Source of the DNA: Candidatus Obscuribacterales bacterium
Lineage (GTDB): Bacteria > Cyanobacteriota > Vampirovibrionia > Obscuribacterales > Obscuribacteraceae
NCBI GenBank assembly: GCA_020050835.1
Contig: JAGVKB010000072.1
Coordinates: 1-56,800 of the forward strand
Direction of reading: 5' to 3'
DNA: 56,800 bases
Each line of letters starts with the position of its first letter. Position 1 is the stretch's first letter. This document shows positions 9,982 to 17,568 of this stretch, piece by piece. The position numbers were made by a program, and so were the translations under genes. The notes under the pieces are model-generated. The model saw only the letters and a program-made list of their open reading frames with translations. It did no database searches and was not told where the DNA came from.

Positions 9982-10923
9982 ATGGACACCAGCAAGCCGT
10001 ATAAGGATTACTACTATATTCTTGGCGTCCCGCAGGAGGCGACTCCGCAGGAGATTCAGGATGCCTACCACGACCTTTACGAGAAGTACGGGCCGCATGT
10101 CAGTGTGAGCGGCCAAGACCCCGAAATGCTCCTGAAAACCTTCCGGGACATCAGTGAAGCCTATGAAATGTTGATGGATCCTGAAAAGCGCAAGGATTAC
10201 GACAAGAATTGCGCTCCTCATCTGCAGAAGGGAGATCTACGAGCGCTCTGGACCAAATTTTCCGGAGTACAGCAGGCCAGCGGGCAGAATCGAGACGACA
10301 AGAAGCCACGAGCGATCGACACGGAGCTGGATCTGGAGGTGACCCTCAGAGAAGCTGTCAAGGGAAGCAAGAAGCAAGTTTCGTTCGACGAGCCCAAACC
10401 ATGCGAAAGCTGCAACGGATTGAAGCCGGTGCAGCGAATGCAATGCCCGAACTGCCGGGGATTAGGCTATGCAACTTCGGAGCGAACTGAAGAAGTCGAA
10501 CTGCCAGCCGGCATGTTCGATCGGATGGTAATCAGAAAAACAGAGATAGGCAAGTTCGATATGCCTGCCGGCAAACGCGGCGATCTCGTGCTCAGAGTCA
10601 AGATCAAACAACATCCGTTTCTCAGCGTCCTCGGCCGGGATATAACCTGCACAGTGCCGATCACCATTTACGAAGCGGTGCTGGGAGCAGAAGTGGAAGT
10701 ACCGACCGCAACCGGCAAAGTAATCATGAAGGTACAACCACGCACGCAATCAGGCCGAGTCTACCGGCTGAAAGGTCTGGGATTGGCGGGCGCCGACCAG
10801 CTGGTCACCGTCGAAGTTGTGACACCACAGCAGCTCAGCGACGAAGAGGTCGGAATGTACCGCCGGTTAAAGGACTCCTGCAAGGATCCCAATCCCAGAG
10901 AGTCGCTCTACACCAAGCTATAG
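9982..10923 (+). CDS. DnaJ-like protein with J-domain lacking HPD
   Basis: DnaJ/Hsp40-like, 313 aa. An N-terminal J-domain (about residues 8-75) has the usual helices and the C-terminal YEMLMDPEKRKDYD signature, but the loop that should read HPD reads GPH (residues 37-39). A reduced zinc motif follows: CESC (141-144) and CPNC (155-158), two CxxCxG-type repeats instead of four. The rest matches the two beta-sandwich substrate-binding domains of DnaJ. HPD is required to stimulate DnaK ATPase, so this may be a holdase or a J-like protein without canonical Hsp70 coupling (inference). An AGG lies just upstream of the ATG. Confidence 0.85.
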   Translation: MDTSKPYKDYYYILGVPQEATPQEIQDAYHDLYEKYGPHVSVSGQDPEMLLKTFRDISEAYEMLMDPEKRKDYDKNCAPHLQKGDLRALWTKFSGVQQASGQNRDDKKPRAIDTELDLEVTLREAVKGSKKQVSFDEPKPCESCNGLKPVQRMQCPNCRGLGYATSERTEEVELPAGMFDRMVIRKTEIGKFDMPAGKRGDLVLRVKIKQHPFLSVLGRDITCTVPITIYEAVLGAEVEVPTATGKVIMKVQPRTQSGRVYRLKGLGLAGADQLVTVEVVTPQQLSDEEVGMYRRLKDSCKDPNPRESLYTKL

Positions 10924-11625
10924 CTTGCCAACGCTGCTTCGATCAGAGCCTGTTTAGCGGCAGAGATGCATACAAGCTCGAGCTTGTCAACAAGAACACC
11001 GAAAGCACCAGTTCACGCAAAGCTCGAACGGTTAAGGAGTCCAGCCCTTGACTAGCGCCAAGATCACCTTGTTTACATTCCTTTACCAAGCTGCGCTATC
11101 TATCAAGACTCCCGAAAGACGGCTTTCTTGATGCTTTCTAATCTGGCACTTTTGAGCTTTCCTACCCCAAAATTGCCTTAAGTATTCGCGCTTTGCGGGT
11201 CCCCCCCCTGCAGTCAGCTGCCTCGAATCCTGCTGCACCACTGAAAACGTCATCCGATGACATGTACGACATATCGAAAAGGACTAATTGCTTACGCCAG
11301 TCATCTTCATCTAACTTAAAGGCCTCATTACACTTCCTTCGTTCGTCAGGTTTCTAAGTCTCAGCAAGATTCCATTTCCCCAGCAGTCTTCGCCCCCACC
11401 CACACCTTACCGGCGGGTGTTGGTGAGATTTAGCGAAATGTGGCAACCTGCAGGATTGTGGTTGCCCAGTTGCACGACTGCCTCCCTTGCTTCCGACTCC
11501 CTACGCTACCGTGGCCAGCTCTTCGAGCTATCCAGCGGTGAAGCGTTCCTGCATCCACACACCCCTTTTACGGGGTGCTTGAATTCGATGTCTCTGACAA
11601 CGGAGGCATCAAGGAGTCAACTCAA
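10924..11625. other. long leader/gene-free stretch upstream of the phosphoesterase cassette
   Basis: About 700 bases without a convincing gene. It contains a perfect 16-base palindrome ACAAGCTCGAGCTTGT (10972-10987), a run of C (about 11201-11208) and, just before the first cassette gene, a CACCCC/GGGGTG hairpin (11560-11577). The base composition is more pyrimidine-rich than flanking coding DNA. A structured RNA cannot be excluded, but no known family was recognised. Confidence 0.4.
11560..11577 (+). promoter_or_regulatory. leader hairpin upstream of the phosphoesterase gene
   Basis: CACCCC (11560-11565) pairs with GGGGTG (11572-11577) over a TTTTAC loop, 49 bases upstream of the phosphoesterase start. 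It may be a leader structure of the cassette transcript. Role inferred from position only. Confidence 0.35.
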
Positions 11626-12699
11626 ATGAGCACTCGCAAGAGTACTGAAAAGCGGACTCGCAAGAGTCCCGAGAAGAGCTCCGGAAAGAGCGCTCGCAAG
11701 AGCACGAAAACCATCCGCAGTTCTTCCGTTGATGACGCCGCCAAGAAGATCGCCAAAGTGCGGAATCTCGATCTCGAGTCCGTCAAGCAAGCGATCATCG
11801 ACGCGATACGCATCGCCAATCTGGACGGGAGCTACAAGTTCCTGACGTTCGCCGGAATCTTGCCGGTGAGCCTCCCGGATGGCACGAAAATCATCATTCT
11901 CCCGGACATCCATGTTCCGGCTCACAATAAGAAACTGCTCTGGGCAGTCCTGGAGTTCCTCAAGGACTTCCAGCCGCACATCGTGATTTTGATCGGCGAC
12001 GTCGCGGACGTCTTCGCTCTCTCTCGCTGGCCAGCACCGCCTCGCGTGGTGAAGAACATGCAGAAGGAGCTGGACCAGACGCGCCGCCTGGTCGACAAGA
12101 TTATCGAGGTTTCGGGTTGCGTCCACCTGTTCTACATCATGGTCAACCATGAAGACCGAGCCTACCGGTACCTCACGGATCCGGCGTCCGGTCTGGCGAA
12201 CATCGTGGACTTCAACACCCGCGAACCGATCCTCTCCTTCCACGGACTGATGGGGTACAAGCCGGGCGACCCGGTCACCTTCATCTACGACCTCCAGGAG
12301 AAGGGCGGCTACGGCGGTGGCATCCTGGTAAACGATGACCTCGAGTTCCATCACGGCTACATCGTCCGTCCGAACCCCGGCGCCAGCCCCCGGGCCGACG
12401 CAGACCGGACCGGCAAGAGCACCGCTCACGGTCACACCCACCGCGCTGGCATGTCAGCTCGCGAGACGGCTGTCGGCATGGTTCGAGCGTTCGAGCTCGG
12501 ACACCTGGTCGACCCCGAGCACCCGTATATGGGTTACGCCAATCTGCTCAACAACTGGCACCCGGCTGTCGGCGCCGGCCAGATTGTCGGTGGCAAGGTG
12601 CACCTCAAGGTGCTGCCGATCAAGCAGGTTACTACGAACGGCCAGACTCGCTACAAGTTCACCTTCGGCAAGAAGGTGTACACGCAGTCTGATCGCTAA
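11626..12699 (+). CDS. calcineurin-like metallophosphoesterase with basic histone-like N-tail
   Basis: Product of 357 aa. Residues 1-34 are a Lys/Arg/Ser tail built of repeated (T/A)RKS units (MSTRKST, TRKSP, ARKST), like histone H1 tails. The metallophosphoesterase fold follows with all usual metal ligands: D94-x-H96, G124-D125, N174-H175, H242/H243 and GHTH (269-272). It should hydrolyse phosphomono- or diesters with a two-metal centre; the substrate is unknown. The basic tail suggests nucleic acid association (inference). The ATG is chosen because AAGGAG lies about nine bases upstream. It heads a three-gene cassette and has a diverged paralogue two genes downstream. Confidence 0.85.
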   Translation: MSTRKSTEKRTRKSPEKSSGKSARKSTKTIRSSSVDDAAKKIAKVRNLDLESVKQAIIDAIRIANLDGSYKFLTFAGILPVSLPDGTKIIILPDIHVPAHNKKLLWAVLEFLKDFQPHIVILIGDVADVFALSRWPAPPRVVKNMQKELDQTRRLVDKIIEVSGCVHLFYIMVNHEDRAYRYLTDPASGLANIVDFNTREPILSFHGLMGYKPGDPVTFIYDLQEKGGYGGGILVNDDLEFHHGYIVRPNPGASPRADADRTGKSTAHGHTHRAGMSARETAVGMVRAFELGHLVDPEHPYMGYANLLNNWHPAVGAGQIVGGKVHLKVLPIKQVTTNGQTRYKFTFGKKVYTQSDR

Positions 12700-12708
12700 T
12701 CACAACCA

Positions 12709-12751
12709 AAGCGGTGCTGGGGCGGCTTCAGAAGAGCCGTCCCAGCCGCTT
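12709..12751 (+). promoter_or_regulatory. intercistronic hairpin between the phosphoesterase and HAD genes
   Basis: AAGCGGTGCTGGGGCGGCT (12709-12727) pairs with AGCCGTCCCAG (12735-12745) plus CCGCTT (12746-12751), with one small bulge and one G-U pair, over a 7-base loop. No U-tract follows, and the next ribosome binding site lies about 20 bases downstream. It could be a weak attenuator or an mRNA-stabilising element. Confidence 0.6.
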
Positions 12752-12783
12752 GCCAATTCCGAATTTTCGGAAGGAGCACAATG

Positions 12784-13548
12784 ATGAGCACTCGCAAGAG
12801 TAATGCCAGTTCCAACCTGCAGGGCGCGAACTGGCCTCCTGAAAGCGTGCTGGACCCAGGGTTGCACCACAAGTGGTCTCGCGAAGTCATCTTCGACTTC
12901 CACGAGGTCTGCGTGAAGTGGCTCAAGCGGTTCTGCAACTTCTACAACCAGCTGCATGGGACGAACCTCCAGCCGGATGACTTCGATTTCTACAACATGC
13001 AGTTCAAGCCGAGCCGGGACCCTGCCAAGCAGGTCCTGCCGGAGCTGTTCGACAAGACGTTCGTCGTGTTCGCGCGGGCGTCCACCGGTGGCTACGGCGA
13101 CCTCGAACCGCACGATGGGATCAAGGAAGCGATGGAGCAGATCCAGGCCGCCGGCATCAAAATCCGGATCTGGTCCTGGACTCCGGCTGCTGCCGACATC
13201 AAGCCTGACGGCGCTGGGGCCTACAACACCGGCATCGCCCAGGACGTAACGAAGCGCCTGATCCGCCGGCTCCAACTGCCGGTCGACGTAGATCGGGACG
13301 TTGACTTCATGCCGCCGTCGCGCAAGAAGTGGGAGATGGCCGAAGAGCACATCCCGCTGATCGTCGAGGACAACAAGACGACCGCGTCCGACGTGGCCGA
13401 TGCTGCTCACGCCGTGCTTCTCGTCCCCGAGAAGTACAACGAGGGCTTCCAGTGCCGCAACGTCTTGCGGCTTTCCAACCGCAGCGAGCTCGCCGCCACC
13501 GTCATCGACTTCTACCGGAAGCTCGAAGAAGCCGGCGTGCTGCTGTAA
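12784..13548 (+). CDS. HAD-like phosphatase (nucleotidase-like) with altered motif I
   Basis: About 254 aa, HAD superfamily by motif order (numbered from an ATG at 12781): motif I FDFHE with Asp39, motif II WSWT (131-134), Lys182/183 as motif III candidate, and motif IV VEDN (195-198). It resembles 5'(3')-nucleotidase-type HADs. Motif I has His41 where DxD phosphatases carry the second Asp (the general acid), so catalysis may be altered. The first six codons after the second ATG repeat those of the upstream phosphoesterase (MSTRKS). GGAAGGAG lies just upstream; ATG 12781 or 12784 are both possible. Middle gene of the cassette. Confidence 0.7.
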   Translation: MSTRKSNASSNLQGANWPPESVLDPGLHHKWSREVIFDFHEVCVKWLKRFCNFYNQLHGTNLQPDDFDFYNMQFKPSRDPAKQVLPELFDKTFVVFARASTGGYGDLEPHDGIKEAMEQIQAAGIKIRIWSWTPAAADIKPDGAGAYNTGIAQDVTKRLIRRLQLPVDVDRDVDFMPPSRKKWEMAEEHIPLIVEDNKTTASDVADAAHAVLLVPEKYNEGFQCRNVLRLSNRSELAATVIDFYRKLEEAGVLL

Positions 13549-13560
13549 ACGCTTGAACCG

Positions 13561-13611
13561 GCACAATGTCCGGCGCCCGACCAGCTAAACGGTCGGGCGT
13601 CCGGCTTGTGC
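13561..13611 (+). promoter_or_regulatory. intercistronic hairpin between the HAD and pseudo-phosphoesterase genes
   Basis: CGCCCGACC (13574-13582) pairs perfectly with GGTCGGGCG (13591-13599). The stem extends through CCGG/CCGG and GCACAA (13561-13566) with TTGTGC (13606-13611). No U-tract. It has the same placement relative to its upstream gene as the hairpin after the phosphoesterase gene. Confidence 0.65.
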
Positions 13612-13684
13612 TCGCGTCCGTGCGTAGCTGAAATGCTCACACCAATGCGCAGACAAAGCGTTAACAAATGGAGGTCATGAGACC

Positions 13685-14893
13685 ATGTCCAAGTCAACCA
13701 GTTACAAGAGCGTAGTCGTCAAAGAAGACCCGAAGACTTCGCTCGTGGAAGCGGGCATTCACCCGCTCACCCTCGCCAACGGAATGCGCGCGGTCGCCGT
13801 CGGCCACGCCTACTTTCCCAACCACGACCGCAACATCCACAAGATGTTCCTGCAGTACCTGCGGGACACCAAGCCGGCTGTCGTCTTGCTGCTCGGCAGC
13901 ATGATCGACGAAAACGCCTTCAAGGAGCTGACCGAGCAGGAAGACAATTACCTCCACGAGTATGAAGATGCTCCGGAGGTCATAACTGCCCGTCAGTCCG
14001 GTGGATTCGAAGCTCAAGTCTTGTCGCTCGGCAAGGCCTGCGGGGACTACATCAAGTCCTTCGCGGAAGCCAGCGGCGGCACCGTCATCTACATTCCGTC
14101 GGCCACGCACCTGAGCATGGGCAACGAAGTACGGCTGATCGAAGCGATTCAGCGGAAGAAGAAGGTTCTGGATGCCTGGTCCGCCAATCATCCGGACGCC
14201 TCCGAGCTACCGTCGGATCCGAGCGTGCCGCTGCCCAAGAAGCTCGCCCAGCTTCTGCAGATCGACAATCTGCCGAACATCACGGTGAAGCGCTTCGGCG
14301 CGGCCGTGAAGGTCAACAACAAGACGTTGTTCATGATTGGCGACTTCCGCCGCCGCCACGCCGGCGACGCAGCCAAGGTGGAATGGGAACAGCGCGCTCT
14401 CAACATCGTCCGCGGCTTCGACGGCAAAGTGGCCTCCGGCTGGATGACCACGGCGAAGCACACGATGCCCGGGCTCGTGCTCGAGTTTCACGAATTCCAC
14501 GAAGTCGGCTACTTCTGGGATCCAACCCGCATGGGTCACTTCCGGGATTACGATCGCCGCGCTCCCGGCTTCTGCTCGTTCGTCTCCGTCGACGGCGTGC
14601 TCTTCGGCTCGGCCATTCCGATCATTCGCGGCAATGACGGCCGCCGCTCCTTCATCGACGATGTCGATGACTGCGGTTTCAAGGTCTACACCGAAGACTT
14701 CCCGGGCGCTCTGCCGCATGGCGAAGAGATCACCCTGATGCCGCCTCAAGCGGCCGCTCCGGAGTCCACCCCGACTCCGGAGGCACCCGCGCCCACACCT
14801 GCGCCGAAGGTTGCTCGCAAACCGTCCGCCAAGAAACAGGCGACCGGCAAGCGTTCAAGCTCGGACAAGAAGCACGGTGGCAGGCGCTCCTGA
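13685..14893 (+). CDS. metallophosphoesterase paralogue without metal ligands (pseudoenzyme), basic C-tail
   Basis: Product of 402 aa, aligning with the phosphoesterase at 11626-12699 over most of its length. LPDIHVPAHN corresponds to VGHAYFPNHD, LIGDVADV to LLGSMIDE, and near the C-terminus both share a G-x3-DP-x2/x4-MG pattern. Metal ligands are replaced: D-x-H by H41-A-Y43, the Asp of GD by Ser72, the NH pair by SAT, GHTH by AKHT. Hydrolysis by the usual mechanism is therefore unlikely. The last 45 residues are a Pro/Ala linker followed by a Lys/Arg/Ser tail (ARKPSAKKQATGKR). GGAGG lies about 10 bases upstream of the start. A regulatory or binding role, perhaps as partner of the active paralogue, is inference. 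Confidence 0.75.
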   Translation: MSKSTSYKSVVVKEDPKTSLVEAGIHPLTLANGMRAVAVGHAYFPNHDRNIHKMFLQYLRDTKPAVVLLLGSMIDENAFKELTEQEDNYLHEYEDAPEVITARQSGGFEAQVLSLGKACGDYIKSFAEASGGTVIYIPSATHLSMGNEVRLIEAIQRKKKVLDAWSANHPDASELPSDPSVPLPKKLAQLLQIDNLPNITVKRFGAAVKVNNKTLFMIGDFRRRHAGDAAKVEWEQRALNIVRGFDGKVASGWMTTAKHTMPGLVLEFHEFHEVGYFWDPTRMGHFRDYDRRAPGFCSFVSVDGVLFGSAIPIIRGNDGRRSFIDDVDDCGFKVYTEDFPGALPHGEEITLMPPQAAAPESTPTPEAPAPTPAPKVARKPSAKKQATGKRSSSDKKHGGRRS

Positions 14894-14899
14894 AAGCCG

Positions 14900-14931
14900 G
14901 TGAGAGGCGGTGACCGCTTACCGTCTCTCAC
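14900..14931 (+). terminator. hairpin directly after the pseudo-phosphoesterase gene
   Basis: GTGAGAGGCGGT (14900-14911) pairs with ACCGTCTCTCAC (14920-14931) with one G-U pair over an 8-base loop, six bases after the stop codon. No U-tract. It resembles the intercistronic hairpins upstream in the same cassette. Confidence 0.55.
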
Positions 14932-15474
14932 TGTCGACCGGTAAGGGAGTTCCATCTGGAGCTCCTGATACCGGCGACGAGCATTGCGCTCGAGCTACAT
15001 ACGCTGCGGGCTGGGTCTCCGGAGGATTGCGCCGTCATTTACATGATCGCTCAATTCAAAGGAGATCCAGCCCGTTTTTTGTACTTTTTGGCACGTTAGC
15101 CAGGCACCAAATGTGGTTCGCTTCCCCGGCTAAGCTCTGAACGGGGAGATGGAGCCAACTTATGTGAAACGCAACCGATCTAGTGGTGTCAGGCCAGGAA
15201 GAAAGTCGAGAGGGCAATCCAGCATAAACAAGCTTGCCTTCTCGATCTTCTTTCGTTATAGCCACTTCTACTATAGAGCTTCACGGTTACAACGCGAAAC
15301 AGGCATGAATTGCTCCCCAGGCTTCAAGCGATTGACAGATCTCGGCAATCGATCTTTCCACCGGCCGACTTTCCCGGACAACTTGATTGAATGATAGACT
15401 GCGCGTACGTTAAGTCAGTCTGATGATCGGGAACAAGAATATGGCCAGTAAAAAAAGAGATGGAGGATCTCGTC
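14932..15474. other. gene-free stretch after the phosphoesterase cassette
   Basis: No convincing gene. It contains a further inverted repeat (CCGGTA at 14938-14943 with TACCGG near 14970) and a U-tract terminator at 15008-15088. The rest is presumably the promoter region of the next plus-strand gene. Confidence 0.4.
15008..15088 (+). terminator. likely intrinsic terminator of the cassette
   Basis: GGGCTGGGTCTCC (15008-15020) pairs with GGAGATCCAGCCC (15061-15073), 13 pairs with one G-U, followed immediately by GTTTTTTG and a second T-run. The 40-base loop is long for a simple terminator, so this could also be the end of a small RNA. Confidence 0.6.
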
Positions 15475-16116
15475 ATGTCCAGCAGTAAAGATCCAATCCG
15501 GCGCGACTGGTATTTCAAAGAGCCGGGACAGGACCAGGCGCTTGCCCGAGAGCTCGAGGATATAAAGCGCTCGCCAGTATCCTTCGACCGCAATAAGTGG
15601 ATCGATCAGGACAAGGGATTTCTGACAGACCCGAGCGCCGGTGAAGGTCCAAAGCATTTCGAGCTGGCCGAAAAGTTAGCTCAAGCGGAGCCGACACGGC
15701 AGAAAAAACTACCTCCCAGTTTGAAAAAGACACTTTACGATCCGGACAATCTCTCCCTCCTGCTCAACAAGCTTCCAGAAGACTTCGATGTACAACACAT
15801 CACCGGCTCGGAGATCGAAGCGCTGAAGGACAATGCTAAGAAACAGCAGAATCCCGAGGTTCGCCTGCGGCAGGCGGCCGCCAATGTGATCAGGAGCATG
15901 ACAACTACGATGTCAGGCATTTTTCATTCTGCCAAGAAGAACAGGCAATGCGAGCTCTACGGGCACATCCCTGAGCCCGCTGCCAGCTGGCGGGCCGGGC
16001 TCCCGAAATGCATAGACTGCGGAGTATTGATTGAAAGTAGAGCGCAGATCCGGACTCATAGCGCCACCGAGCAACAGCGTGACATCAAACCTTACGACAA
16101 CAAACTCGACTTGTAA
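15475..16116 (+). CDS. hypothetical protein with C-terminal Cys/His (putative zinc) module
   Basis: Product of 213 aa, charged and soluble. The C-terminal part (about residues 109-193) is related to the protein at 54205-54561. Both have ITxxE/D-I/L-x-AL/FK, then R-x-C-x2-YGH, SW and P-x-C-x-DCG. The candidate ligands are Cys159, His164, Cys179 and Cys182 (C-x4-H-x14-C-x2-C). The N-terminal 108 residues are not shared. GGAGG eight bases before the ATG at 15475 supports this start over one five codons upstream. Function unknown; a small zinc-binding domain for protein or nucleic acid contact is inferred. Confidence 0.7.
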   Translation: MSSSKDPIRRDWYFKEPGQDQALARELEDIKRSPVSFDRNKWIDQDKGFLTDPSAGEGPKHFELAEKLAQAEPTRQKKLPPSLKKTLYDPDNLSLLLNKLPEDFDVQHITGSEIEALKDNAKKQQNPEVRLRQAAANVIRSMTTTMSGIFHSAKKNRQCELYGHIPEPAASWRAGLPKCIDCGVLIESRAQIRTHSATEQQRDIKPYDNKLDL

Positions 16117-16371
16117 TCACAGCTATCAGTCTCTTGACCAGCAGGTCTAATCTCTCCGAAGAGCCTACGGATTCCCGCTGTTCTGAACGCACCGCCGCCC
16201 TTGACGGCGCCCGCCGCTCTTTTTAATACTATCATTTCTAATAGAACAATTCAAACAATCAATCCCTAGAAATGGCTGCCGGCCAGCACCGATTTCATTC
16301 GGCGCCAGCCGGCAACAGGCAGACAGAATCGACAAACGCGCTTAGTCAGCGCATTGCCGAGCGCAGCCGTC

Positions 16372-17568
16372 TTAGTCATCGGAGTCCGATTGATTGTCCG
16401 GCTTCGGCTCGACCGGCTTCTCATCAGCAACGATTGTAGTGCCGGGAGCGCCGACCAGCTTTGCTGTTCCGAGAGAGCATCCCAGAACGGACAAGAGAGC
16501 CGCTGCAATTACCGCCGCACCTTGACCGGGATTCAAGAAGCCGGCCGAAAGTCCGATCGCCACTACCGCAGCCGGAAGCCCCATCTGCGCACTGGCGGTG
16601 AGCCCGGCGGCGCGAGGCAACCCGACAAGCTTTGCCACCATCAGGTGAACGGCGACTGTGGAGATGGCTATCAGCAGCATCAGCGTAAGATTCTGCATCG
16701 ACCCGAACATGTCGGCGACATTGATCCGGGCGCCCAGATGCACGAAGAAGAGCGGAACGAACAGCCCTTCGGCTATACCGATCAGCTGCTTGTAAAAACG
16801 CTTCGGCTGCCCGACCAGCGCAGCAACCGCTCCAGCCGCGAAGCCGGCCACCACGACACTGGTACCAAAGCTGGTGGCAAGCCAGGCCAGCCCGAACAGA
16901 ATCGCCAGCGACAAGCGAAGGTCAAGAGCCCAGCCACGCTGCTTTGAAAGCTCACGCAGCCGGTCCCCCTTCGTCGATGTACGAAAGAACTTCATCGCAA
17001 TCAGGCACCCGACCGCAACGGCGGTGATAATCACCGCGCCGAGCGCAATGCTGAATGTCCCGCCAGTAGCCATCACCAGCGGCAGGGCTACCATCGCTGT
17101 GATATCAGAGATGACTATCCAGGCGGTCGTAAGCACGACAGTTCGGCCGCCGAGCTTGCGCTCGAGCAAGATCGGCATGACGGTGCTGGTTGAGCTGCAA
17201 GCGCAGAGCAGCAGGAAGAGCCCTGGACTGGGAATCCTGGTCAGGTAGGCTAGCGCAAAGCCGACCGGCACCGAGATCGCAAACGACAGAGCCGTCGCGA
17301 GGGCACCGGTGCGAATCGCTGAGCGCAACTCGGGATCGCGCAGAGGTAGTTTGGCTCCAACCATGAACAGAAGCATGGCAAAGCCAACCATAGACAGGAA
17401 CAACAAAGTAGGGTCGCTCGGATCGATCCAATGCAAACCGCTATTGCCAATCACGATGCCGGCGATGATTTCACCAACCACCAGCGGGATTGAGAGCCGG
17501 CGGCTCCCTGACAGAAGCGGGCCGAATAGACCGGCGACAACAATCAGAAACAGGAGCTGAAAGCTCAT
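16372..17568 (-). CDS. cation:proton antiporter (CPA2/KefB-like)
   Basis: Product of 398 aa with 11-13 hydrophobic helices covering nearly the whole chain. The N-terminus (GPLLSGSRRLSIPLVVGEII, then AGIVIGNSGL) is the typical beginning of Na+/H+ or K+/H+ exchangers of the CPA2 group. There is no C-terminal TrkA-N/RCK domain, only a short acidic tail, so it is the membrane domain alone. AAAGGAG lies upstream of the ATG. The transported ion (Na+ or K+) cannot be told from the sequence. It stands alone, with long non-coding flanks. Confidence 0.88.
   Translation of the reverse strand: MSFQLLFLIVVAGLFGPLLSGSRRLSIPLVVGEIIAGIVIGNSGLHWIDPSDPTLLFLSMVGFAMLLFMVGAKLPLRDPELRSAIRTGALATALSFAISVPVGFALAYLTRIPSPGLFLLLCACSSTSTVMPILLERKLGGRTVVLTTAWIVISDITAMVALPLVMATGGTFSIALGAVIITAVAVGCLIAMKFFRTSTKGDRLRELSKQRGWALDLRLSLAILFGLAWLATSFGTSVVVAGFAAGAVAALVGQPKRFYKQLIGIAEGLFVPLFFVHLGARINVADMFGSMQNLTLMLLIAISTVAVHLMVAKLVGLPRAAGLTASAQMGLPAAVVAIGLSAGFLNPGQGAAVIAAALLSVLGCSLGTAKLVGAPGTTIVADEKPVEPKPDNQSDSDD

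Noticed and set aside
11205-11246. tRNA-like end (CTCGAATCC followed by CTGCACCA)
   Set aside because: The flanking arms do not pair, and no anticodon or acceptor stem could be built.
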